This document shows positions 1 to 6,207 of a stretch of DNA of 10,068 nt, one piece after another. The DNA comes from Candidatus Roizmanbacteria bacterium RIFCSPHIGHO2_01_FULL_39_8. Its GTDB lineage: Bacteria; Patescibacteriota; Microgenomatia; UBA1406; GWC2-37-13. The notes under the pieces are model-generated. The model ran no database searches and was not told where the DNA came from. It was given only the letters and a program-made list of their open reading frames with translations. The first letter of the stretch is position 1. Each line of letters opens with the position of its first letter. Both the position numbers and the translations under genes were made by a program. The stretch covers positions 4,424-14,491 of the forward strand of contig MFZI01000019.1 of assembly GCA_001789355.1 (NCBI GenBank). The letters run 5' to 3'.

Positions 1-8
1 TTCTCAAT

Positions 9-14
9 TATAAT
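9..14 (+). promoter_or_regulatory. Putative -10 box of rpsO
   Basis: A perfect TATAAT hexamer ends 8 bp before the rpsO ATG. If used as a sigma-70 -10 element, transcription would start about 1-3 bases before the start codon, giving a near-leaderless mRNA. The -35 region would fall outside the window, so only half of the promoter can be judged. TATAAT can also arise by chance in AT-rich spacer. Confidence 0.4.
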
Positions 15-22
15 ATGAAGTT

Positions 23-373
23 ATGGTTAAGAAAGCAACAACGAAGAAAGCAGCTACGCAAAAAACTGCCCCGAAGAAAACGGATGCGAAAAAAATAGAA
101 TCTCCTGCCATTCTTCCGGATGATAAACAGAAAATTATTGAAGAGTTCGCCCAGAAAAAAGGCGATACAGGTTCCCCAGAAGTCCAGGTAGCTCTTCTTA
201 CTCATAAAATATATAAACTTTCGGATCATCTCGGAATCAATAAAAAAGATAACCACTCAAGGAGAGGACTGTTGAAAGTAATTGCTAAACGAAGAAGAAT
301 ACTCAATTATCTTGGTAAGTTAGATGAGAAGCGCTATAAGGTATTGATTGGTAAGCTTGGGTTAAAGAAGTAA
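23..373 (+). CDS. rpsO: Ribosomal protein S15 (uS15) with basic N-terminal extension
   Basis: Small-subunit protein uS15, a primary 16S rRNA binder that organises the central domain and contributes to an intersubunit bridge. The family core runs from about residue 33 to 116 and shows the diagnostic DTGSPEVQ (48-55), H-x2-I-x2-L-x2-H, a KDNHSRRGL helix turn (75-83) and RRRILNYL (90-97). Typical S15 is about 89 residues; this one is 116. The extra ~27 residues at the N-terminus are almost only Lys, Ala, Thr, Gln and Pro (KKATTKKAATQK...), histone H1-like and probably disordered. The ATG at 23 is the only one in frame before the core, which supports the extension being real. There is no Shine-Dalgarno sequence; a TATAAT box lies just upstream. 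It is followed after 50 bp by pnp, the common bacterial order, and the gap shows no hairpin like the E. coli rpsO-pnp RNase III site. Confidence 0.97.
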   Translation: MVKKATTKKAATQKTAPKKTDAKKIESPAILPDDKQKIIEEFAQKKGDTGSPEVQVALLTHKIYKLSDHLGINKKDNHSRRGLLKVIAKRRRILNYLGKLDEKRYKVLIGKLGLKK

Positions 374-423
374 ATTGTTACCATTCCGACTTCTATTTTC
401 CAACATCAAAAACCAAAGCATCT

Positions 424-2511
424 ATGAATATTGTTGAAAAATCTACAGAGATAGACGGTCAGAAATTAACACTACAATTTGGTAAATTTGCACAAGCAGT
501 AGACACTTCTGTGTATGCAACACTGGGGGATACCGCAGTTCTTGTTACTATCGCTATCGGACCCGAAAATCCCAGCATTGATTACTTTCCCTTATCAGTA
601 GAATTTGCCGAAAAACTGTATGCGGGGGGACTTATAAAAGGATCACGTTGGGTAAAACGAGAGGGAAGGCCGTCAGATGACGCGGTTTTAAAGGGAAGAA
701 TTATCGACAGATCAATACGCCCACTTTTTCCCAAAACATATAAAAAACAAGTGCAGGTAGTAGTGACACTTTTGTCTGTCGACGGGGTCAATGACTCAGA
801 GATTCTCTCTGCAATAGCTGTTTCGGCAGGCCTCTCTGTTTCATCAATTCCTTGGGCAGGTCCTATTTCAACTGTTCGCGTAGGTTACATAACTTCAGGT
901 GAAAATAAAGAAACAGCTTTTATTTTATATCCCAACGAAAACGAACAGGAGTTTTCCGACCTCGACCTTGTTGTTTCTTCAACGAATGATAAAGTTTTGA
1001 TGATTGAAACCAAGGCTAACAGGATAAGTGAAGAAATAATTCAGGAAGGCATTGAAAAAGCAAAAGAGGAAAATAAAAAGATAGTTGAATTTATTGAAAA
1101 AATAGCGAAGGAAATCGGCAAAAAAAAAGATGTCGCTCCAGACGAAACCGACCATTCAGAAATTCTTAAGCTGATTAAATCCAAGTATGCAAAAGACGTG
1201 AGCGATGCAGTAAAACAGGCAGCTGCGACCGCAGGAAGCGAAGAGAAAATGCTTCATGAAGTTGCCTCTAAAATATATGAAGAACTGGAAAAAAAGTATG
1301 ATGTAAAACAGATAATAAGCTCAATCACGAAATATAACTACCAAAATATTAAGGAGAATATTTTCAGCAAAAAACTTAGACCAGACGGGAGAAAATTTAA
1401 CAAGGTGAGAGATCTGAATGTAGAAGTTTCGCTCTTACCACGGACTCATGGTTCTGCACTCTTTCAGAGAGGTCAGACTCAAGTGCTATCAATCGCTACC
1501 CTAGGCTCGACAACATTGGAACAGCTTATCGAAGGTCCAGAAGGAAAAGAAGTAAAAAGATATATTCATCACTATTCGGATGGCCCCTACTCATATGGAC
1601 AGACAGGTCGGATGATGGGACCCTCCAGACGTGCAATCGGTCATGGAGCTTTGGCTGAAAAAGCTATCGAACCTGTTTTGCCCTCGACGGATGATTTTCC
1701 CTACGCGATCCGTGTCGTATCAGAAATTCTTTCGGAAAATGGATCTTCTTCTATGGGGAGTGTATCCGGATCTTCTCTGTCTCTTATGGATGCTGGTGTC
1801 CCTCTCAAAGATGCGGTAGCCGGAGTTGCTATGGGACTCGTTTCAAAATCCGATAAGGAATATGTGGTGTTAACCGATATTGTAGGTCTTGAAGATTTTG
1901 CCGGAGAGATGGATTTTAAAATTGCAGGTTCGAAGGATGGTATTACCGCTATCCAGTTGGATGTGAAAAACAAAGGTTTGACTTCCCAAATGATCCGCGA
2001 CATTTTCAAACAAGGAAAAGAGGCAAGACTTGAGATACTTGAAGCGATGAATAAGGTTATAGCAAAACCGCGTAAGGAAGTCTCTCGCTACGCGCCCAAA
2101 GTGGTAGTTTTGACCCCGCCAGCAGATAAAATTGGAGAAATCATAGGACCGGGAGGAAAAAATATCAGAGCACTCATCGCTCGTACTCAAACTGAAATTA
2201 ATGTCGAGGATGATGGACGCGTTACGGTAAGCGGTCTGGATCGTGCAAAGGTAGACGAGGCAGTAGCTCATATCGGCAATATTACCCGAGAAATCCAAGT
2301 AGGAGAGCAATTCGAAGGTGAAGTCAAACGAATATTACCCTTTGGAGCTTTCGTAGAGATGGTTCCCGGAAAAGAGGGATTGGTCCATGTATCAAAAATG
2401 GGTAAAGGATTTGTGCGTGATCCAAATCAAGTGGTGAAACTAGGTCAAAAAGTAAAGGTAAAAGTCTACCAAATCGACAATCAAGGGCGAGTCAATCTCC
2501 AGATGATATAA
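424..2511 (+). CDS. pnp: Polynucleotide phosphorylase (PNPase)
   Basis: Phosphorolytic 3'-to-5' exoribonuclease of cytoplasmic mRNA decay. It is a homotrimer releasing nucleoside diphosphates, and can also add tails. All canonical domains are present in 695 residues: RNase PH core 1 (about 10-145, with GRPSDD and IDRSIRPLFP), a helical linker (about 230-310), RNase PH core 2 (from LRPDGR, 318, to about 545), a KH domain (about 555-615, with IIGPGGKNI) and an S1 domain (about 625-695, with PFGAFVEM and GLVHVSKM). Catalytic features of core 2 are intact: the RR pair in GPSRRAIGHG (402-403), the phosphate-binding SSSM loop (441-444), and D491, D497 and K499 in EDFAGEMDFK, matching E. coli D486/D492/K494. 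The protein stops right after the S1 fold and lacks the longer C-terminal tail of proteobacterial enzymes. The start lies 50 bp after rpsO with no Shine-Dalgarno; co-transcription with rpsO is likely. A nine-A run at 1120-1128 encodes lysines in frame. Confidence 0.98.
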   Translation: MNIVEKSTEIDGQKLTLQFGKFAQAVDTSVYATLGDTAVLVTIAIGPENPSIDYFPLSVEFAEKLYAGGLIKGSRWVKREGRPSDDAVLKGRIIDRSIRPLFPKTYKKQVQVVVTLLSVDGVNDSEILSAIAVSAGLSVSSIPWAGPISTVRVGYITSGENKETAFILYPNENEQEFSDLDLVVSSTNDKVLMIETKANRISEEIIQEGIEKAKEENKKIVEFIEKIAKEIGKKKDVAPDETDHSEILKLIKSKYAKDVSDAVKQAAATAGSEEKMLHEVASKIYEELEKKYDVKQIISSITKYNYQNIKENIFSKKLRPDGRKFNKVRDLNVEVSLLPRTHGSALFQRGQTQVLSIATLGSTTLEQLIEGPEGKEVKRYIHHYSDGPYSYGQTGRMMGPSRRAIGHGALAEKAIEPVLPSTDDFPYAIRVVSEILSENGSSSMGSVSGSSLSLMDAGVPLKDAVAGVAMGLVSKSDKEYVVLTDIVGLEDFAGEMDFKIAGSKDGITAIQLDVKNKGLTSQMIRDIFKQGKEARLEILEAMNKVIAKPRKEVSRYAPKVVVLTPPADKIGEIIGPGGKNIRALIARTQTEINVEDDGRVTVSGLDRAKVDEAVAHIGNITREIQVGEQFEGEVKRILPFGAFVEMVPGKEGLVHVSKMGKGFVRDPNQVVKLGQKVKVKVYQIDNQGRVNLQMI

Positions 2512-2528
2512 AAAAGTTCTACAGGCCA

Positions 2529-2557
2529 TTGATTTTATATTGGGTAATCATTACAAT
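2529..2557 (+). promoter_or_regulatory. Putative sigma-70 promoter of ftsK
   Basis: TTGATT (2529-2534) and TACAAT (2552-2557) are separated by exactly 17 bp in the 52-bp gap after pnp. They match the TTGACA and TATAAT consensus at 4/6 and 5/6 positions. The expected transcription start, about 7 bp after the -10 box, falls on the ATG at 2564, so the mRNA would be leaderless. The match may be chance in AT-rich spacer, but the spacing and the absence of a Shine-Dalgarno sequence fit. Confidence 0.4.
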
Positions 2558-2563
2558 CTTACT

Positions 2564-4690
2564 ATGGCAAGAAGAAAGTCAATCATACGGCTTCCCTTTT
2601 TAAAATTCAAGATTAATAAACAAACTATTTTTAACATAACTGGTTTTATTTTAGTTGGAGGGGCGGGTGTACTTTTAATTTCATATTTGAAGAATTTTAC
2701 CGGTGGTTCGGATGGAAAGATTCTTTTTCGCATCAATGAACTTTTAATCTCGAAGTTTGGCGGATTAGCGATATTTCTCCCTTTTATTATTTTGCTTTTC
2801 TCAGGCCATTTTTTTAACACAAAAAAGCTCAAGTTCGTTAAACCGAATATTACCGGTGGCCTCATACTCATTTTTCTTTCTTTGATCGGAGCATTTCAAT
2901 CAGGTCTCTATGGTCAATTTATATTCACCAATTTAAGTCTTGATTTTTCTCTTGCAGGTGCCATTATCATCCTCATCGTCACCTTTTTCGTGGGGCTCAT
3001 ACTTTTTCTTGATACGTCGGTCGATGTATTCTTCCTTTTTGTCATAAGTCTCATCAAGGCATTACTTGCTTTTGCAAAGGAATACATCTTCAGGTCCTCT
3101 GGCAAAAAGCCGCTTATTAAAGATGAAAAAAAACAGCAGGAATTTATTAAAGAAGAGATGGTTCGAGAGCTCCCCTTGGAGAAAAAACTCGATTTAAGCC
3201 TGTCAAATGTACAAAAACCGCAAATCGATATTAAACCGCTTGCTCCCACTTCAAAAACAGCTTGGGTATATCCGCCTCTCTCACTACTGGCTGACATTTC
3301 TCAAAAAGAGGCAGATAGAGGAGATGTTAAAGCAAATGCTGATGTAATCGAGAAAACGCTTGACAGCTTTGGAATAAGAGCACGCGTCGCAGAAATTAAC
3401 TATGGTCCAGCTGTTACTCAGTATGCGCTCGAGATAACCATGGGAACAAAGCTCTCGCGCATCACTTCTCTTGGTAATGATCTGGCGCTCGCTCTTGCGG
3501 CTCCTACAGGTCAAGTCAGAATTGAGGCACCGATTCCCGGAAGATCGATGGTCGGTATCGAAATCCCGAACAGATTGCCCGAAATAGTAACCCTTAAAAA
3601 ATTACTTTCGTCTCCGAAATTTACCGAAAATCTAGACCCGCTCCTTGTTCCTTTGGGGCTAGATGTTTCGGGTCAACCGCAGTCCGCAACTATCGGAAAA
3701 ATGCCGCATGTTCTTATAGCCGGAGCAACCGGATCAGGAAAATCTGTTTTATTAAACTCATGGATTACCACTTTCCTGTTTCGAACCAAGCCTGAAGATT
3801 TGCGGCTTATCTTAGTTGATCCAAAAAGGGTAGAATTAACACTTTATAATGGTATTCCTCACCTTTTGACCGAGGTTATCGTTGAATCGGATAAAATTAT
3901 CTCCGCCCTCAAATGGACTGTTTCTGAAATGGAAAATCGCTATAAGGAATTTGCGAGTGTAGGCGTCAGGAATTTGGAAGGATATAACAGTCTTGAGGGA
4001 GTGCAGAAAAAACCATACATCATTTTCGTTATCGACGAGCTTGCAGATCTTATGATTTTTGCACCTGGCGACTCTGAGGATTTGATTACCCGTATCGCCC
4101 AGATGGCGCGCGCTACAGGAATTCATCTGGTTTTAGCTACACAGAGGCCCTCGGTTGACGTAATTACTGGTCTTATGAAAGCTAATATTCCCACCCGCGT
4201 CGCCTTTAATGTATCTTCTATGATCGACTCCCGCGTCATCATCGATATGCCGGGAGCAGAGAAATTATTAGGCAAGGGGGATATGTTATACCTTCCTCCG
4301 GATCAGGCAAAACCACGTCGTATTCAAGGCCCATTCCTCACTGAAAAAGAAGTAAATCAGCTGGTGAAGTTTCTTAAATCTCAAGTCCCTGAAGTTCATT
4401 ACACCGAGGAAATAACAGAACAGCAGTATTATGCAGGTGGGGGAAGAGGAGGAACATTTGTCGCAAATGGGGCAGAGGGAGAAAGGGATCCACTTTTTGA
4501 TCAAGCACTCGATCTGATTTCTCCTTTACCTACTGCATCGGCATCTCTTTTTCAAAGGAAATTTAAGATTGGTTATGCCCGTGCAGCTCGAATTCTTGAC
4601 CAGATGGAACAAGCTGGGTATGTGGGACCATCAGAAGGTTCCAAGCCAAGAGAAGTGTTGAAAAGACAAGTTCGGGAAGTAAGCGAGTAA
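2564..4690 (+). CDS. ftsK: FtsK/SpoIIIE-family DNA translocase
   Basis: Septum-anchored hexameric ATPase that pumps chromosome ends through the closing division site and supports dimer resolution. From the ATG at 2564 it has 708 residues. The N-terminal part (about 20-172) holds four to five hydrophobic segments (near 22-42, 66-84, 98-117, 129-149 and 153-171). A short charged linker (173-240) follows, much shorter than the Pro/Gln-rich linker of E. coli FtsK. The motor comes next: alpha domain (about 240-370), then Walker A GATGSGKS (387-394), Walker B VIDELADLM (489-497) and the ATQRPSVDVITG segment (525-536). The C-terminal gamma winged-helix domain (about 641-702, with QRKFKIGYARAARILDQME and GSKPREVL) is the part that reads polarity sequences (KOPS/SRS). 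An in-frame TTG at 2540 would add eight residues; I prefer the ATG because it has a conventional basic start (MARRKS) and a promoter-like pair ends just before it. The last codons form one arm of the downstream hairpin. Confidence 0.96.
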   Translation: MARRKSIIRLPFLKFKINKQTIFNITGFILVGGAGVLLISYLKNFTGGSDGKILFRINELLISKFGGLAIFLPFIILLFSGHFFNTKKLKFVKPNITGGLILIFLSLIGAFQSGLYGQFIFTNLSLDFSLAGAIIILIVTFFVGLILFLDTSVDVFFLFVISLIKALLAFAKEYIFRSSGKKPLIKDEKKQQEFIKEEMVRELPLEKKLDLSLSNVQKPQIDIKPLAPTSKTAWVYPPLSLLADISQKEADRGDVKANADVIEKTLDSFGIRARVAEINYGPAVTQYALEITMGTKLSRITSLGNDLALALAAPTGQVRIEAPIPGRSMVGIEIPNRLPEIVTLKKLLSSPKFTENLDPLLVPLGLDVSGQPQSATIGKMPHVLIAGATGSGKSVLLNSWITTFLFRTKPEDLRLILVDPKRVELTLYNGIPHLLTEVIVESDKIISALKWTVSEMENRYKEFASVGVRNLEGYNSLEGVQKKPYIIFVIDELADLMIFAPGDSEDLITRIAQMARATGIHLVLATQRPSVDVITGLMKANIPTRVAFNVSSMIDSRVIIDMPGAEKLLGKGDMLYLPPDQAKPRRIQGPFLTEKEVNQLVKFLKSQVPEVHYTEEITEQQYYAGGGRGGTFVANGAEGERDPLFDQALDLISPLPTASASLFQRKFKIGYARAARILDQMEQAGYVGPSEGSKPREVLKRQVREVSE

Positions 4691-4742
4691 AACCAAGAAG
4701 ATCCCTCGTCGGATAGCTTCTCGGGATGACTCGCTAATTTTT
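4682..4742 (+). terminator. Rho-independent-type terminator after ftsK, between convergent genes
   Basis: AGCGAGT (4682-4688) and ACTCGCT (4729-4735) form a perfect 7-bp stem. It encloses a second pairing, ATCCC (4701-4705) with GGGAT (4723-4727). On the + strand AA and then five T residues (4738-4742) follow directly. The left arm overlaps the end of ftsK, including part of its stop codon. On the - strand the inner hairpin is followed by a weaker T-rich stretch (CTTCTTGGTTTT), so it may also serve mraY. The loop is long and interrupted, hence moderate confidence. Confidence 0.6.
4697..4730 (-). repeat. REP-like palindromic element (GTCATCCCGAG...GAGGGATCTTC)
   Basis: Read on the - strand, the spacer between ftsK and mraY starts GTCATCCCGAG and ends GAGGGATCTTC, with a 12-base centre. 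I recall GTCATCC(C/T)GAG...GGATCT as a palindromic intergenic repeat seen in many unrelated bacterial genomes; that comparison is from memory. Only one copy is in the window, so its repeat status here cannot be shown. An alternative fold pairs GAAG-ATCC (4697-4704) with GGAT (4711-4714) and CTTC (4717-4720). Confidence 0.4.
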
Positions 4743-4754
4743 GAATTATGCAAG

Positions 4755-5792
4755 TCACTTCGCAAACGCTATCATTAGCCCAAGAATAGCAAAGAGTATA
4801 GAGATAATCCAAAGACGCATAACAATCTTCGGCTCTTCCCATCCTTTTGTCTGCAGCCACAGGTGAAAAGGGGCAACAGGAAATATTTTCTTACCCAAAA
4901 ACTTTTTGGATAAAAGCTGAATGAACGAACTCGCAATTTCGATGATGAATACCCCACCCACTATCGGTAAGGCGAAAGCTTTTCCCAAAATAAGACCTAC
5001 CACTGCGAAAGTTGCTCCAAATGACAAAGCTCCCGCATCGCCCAAAAAAATTCTCGCAGGGTAAATATTAAAGTAAAGAAATGCGATCAGTCCTCCCAGC
5101 CAGGCGGCGATAAACATGGATGTCGGGACATCGAGTATAGCCCGTGACACAACCCAGAAACTCGCGAGCGCAAAGAGGAGTATTCCTGAAGCAAGACCGT
5201 CGAGTCCATCTGTTATATTTACTGCATTGGCAAAAGCCACAATCACAAACGTAGAAAAGAGAATATAGAGATATGATATCTCGAAAACTCCGATGAAAGG
5301 TATATGAATAATATCTATTTTAAAATCAGTATATAACCAGTACGAAATGACAAGCGCAAGGATGATTTCAAGGATAAGTTTGTGCCTTAGCCGCAACCCA
5401 AAAAAATCCTGTTTCTGCAAGAGAAAAATCTTACTCAGATCGTCATAAATCCCTAAGAAACCGAATGAGAGAAAGGTGAAAAGCAAGATTTTTATTTCTG
5501 ACACTGCTGACGGATAATTAGAAATAATTTTCTTATTAAAAAGAAAAAAAAGAATAAGCGAAGCAAAAAAGACAATTAATGTAGTAAAGATAAGAAGAAT
5601 ACCGCCTCCCACCGGTGTTCCCTTCTTGTGTTTGTGATACCTGTCAAAAATAGGAGTTGGTTTATCGAACGCGTCTTTAGTCGCTTGATCAGCACGCTGG
5701 AACTTTTTCCTATAGAGGAAGTTTATGAAAGGGATAATACAGACGAAATTGAGAATGAATGAAAAGAAAACTATGAACAAATAAGTCGACAT
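4755..5792 (-). CDS. mraY: Phospho-N-acetylmuramoyl-pentapeptide transferase (MraY)
   Basis: Integral membrane enzyme that moves phospho-MurNAc-pentapeptide from UDP onto undecaprenyl phosphate, forming lipid I on the inner face of the cytoplasmic membrane. The 345 residues are strongly hydrophobic, with about ten membrane segments. Family motifs in order: KKGTPVGGG (56-64), the Asp pair in LGIYDDLSK (D117/D118), NAVNITDGLDGLA (189-201), FLGDAGALSFG (249-259) and APFHLWLQTKGWEEPKIVMRLW (start 307). The Asp residues expected for Mg2+ and catalysis are kept. The usual PxHHHxE motif is reduced to one His (H310), followed by Leu-Trp and with Gln for Glu, read in frame with no sign of frameshift. 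GT-4 relatives such as WecA differ here too, but the AP-H...GW-EPK block and the mur neighbours favour MraY. The stop is TGA. The start is 36 bp after the lipid kinase gene and has no Shine-Dalgarno. It is last in the leftward operon and convergent with ftsK. Confidence 0.93.
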   Translation of the reverse strand: MSTYLFIVFFSFILNFVCIIPFINFLYRKKFQRADQATKDAFDKPTPIFDRYHKHKKGTPVGGGILLIFTTLIVFFASLILFFLFNKKIISNYPSAVSEIKILLFTFLSFGFLGIYDDLSKIFLLQKQDFFGLRLRHKLILEIILALVISYWLYTDFKIDIIHIPFIGVFEISYLYILFSTFVIVAFANAVNITDGLDGLASGILLFALASFWVVSRAILDVPTSMFIAAWLGGLIAFLYFNIYPARIFLGDAGALSFGATFAVVGLILGKAFALPIVGGVFIIEIASSFIQLLSKKFLGKKIFPVAPFHLWLQTKGWEEPKIVMRLWIISILFAILGLMIAFAK

Positions 5793-5800
5793 TAATAAAA

Positions 5801-5835
5801 GTTTATAAAGTTATAAAGTCTATAAAGTTTATAAA
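5801..5835. repeat. Short AT-rich tandem repeat, four ~9-bp units
   Basis: Four head-to-tail units read on the + strand: GTTTATAAA, GTTATAAA (one base short), GTCTATAAA, GTTTATAAA. On the - strand the unit is TTTATAAAC-like. It fills most of the 36-bp gap between the lipid kinase gene and mraY and runs across the kinase stop codon (TAA at 5829-5831). Each unit contains a TATAAA-like string, so it could act as a degenerate -10 region, but no -35 partner is clear. Confidence 0.75.
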
Positions 5836-6194
5836 GCGAATAATAGTAAAATCTTTGGTAAGAAAATCAGACAAGCGACGACGAATGCAGTAATAGCAAA
5901 GATGAGCATAGCTCCGGCAGAGACGTCTTTGGCTATTTTTATTGCTTCTGACCAGTCTTTGTGAATAGCATCGATCGCTTCTTCGATTGCTGTATTAACA
6001 GCTTCTAAGGCTAAACCCGTTCCGATAACGGTTAAAATAATGAGGAATTCAGTTTGACTTATTTCGAGCAAGAAACCAAATACGAGCGCAAGTAAAGAAA
6101 AAAAGAGATGGATTTTAAAATTAATTTGCGTTCTAGCGATCCATTTTAATCCGGAAAGTGCATTTTGAAATGAGTAAACGTGTTTTTTTAACAT
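5829..6194 (-). CDS. dgkA: DgkA-family membrane lipid kinase, probably undecaprenol kinase
   Basis: Small membrane kinase of the diacylglycerol kinase/undecaprenol kinase family; 121 residues is the usual length. The signature is complete: E64-A-V-N67-T68-A-I-E71 with EEAIDAI, and AKDVSAGAMLI (88-98). There are three hydrophobic segments (about 31-44, 50-66 and 93-118) after an amphipathic N-terminal helix with NALSGLKWIARTQ-N-xx-H. Proteobacterial members mainly phosphorylate diacylglycerol, while Gram-positive members mainly phosphorylate undecaprenol. Sequence alone does not settle the substrate, but the place directly upstream of mraY favours undecaprenol, because its product, undecaprenyl phosphate, is the MraY acceptor. 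It starts 13 bp after yvcK, without a Shine-Dalgarno, and its stop codon lies inside a short tandem repeat. Confidence 0.92.
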   Translation of the reverse strand: MLKKHVYSFQNALSGLKWIARTQINFKIHLFFSLLALVFGFLLEISQTEFLIILTVIGTGLALEAVNTAIEEAIDAIHKDWSEAIKIAKDVSAGAMLIFAITAFVVACLIFLPKILLLFAL

Positions 6195-6207
6195 GAATTG
6201 AAATTTA

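Noticed and set aside
8..256. Open frame on the - strand opposite rpsO
   Set aside because: Its low-complexity Phe/Leu/Arg-rich product is the antisense image of the Lys-rich S15 tail; the S15 frame has clear family motifs.
374..423. RNase III-type regulatory hairpin between rpsO and pnp, as in E. coli
   Set aside because: No inverted repeat is visible in this 50-bp gap.
1120..1128. Nine-A run in pnp as programmed frameshift site
   Set aside because: The in-frame codons are AAA AAA AAA GAT, which does not give an A-AAA-AAG slippery heptamer in frame, and pnp continues normally; at most a transcriptional slippage spot.
1870..2310. 146-codon frame on the - strand inside pnp
   Set aside because: It lies opposite the conserved RNase PH, KH and S1-start region of pnp and has no recognisable motif; a shadow frame.
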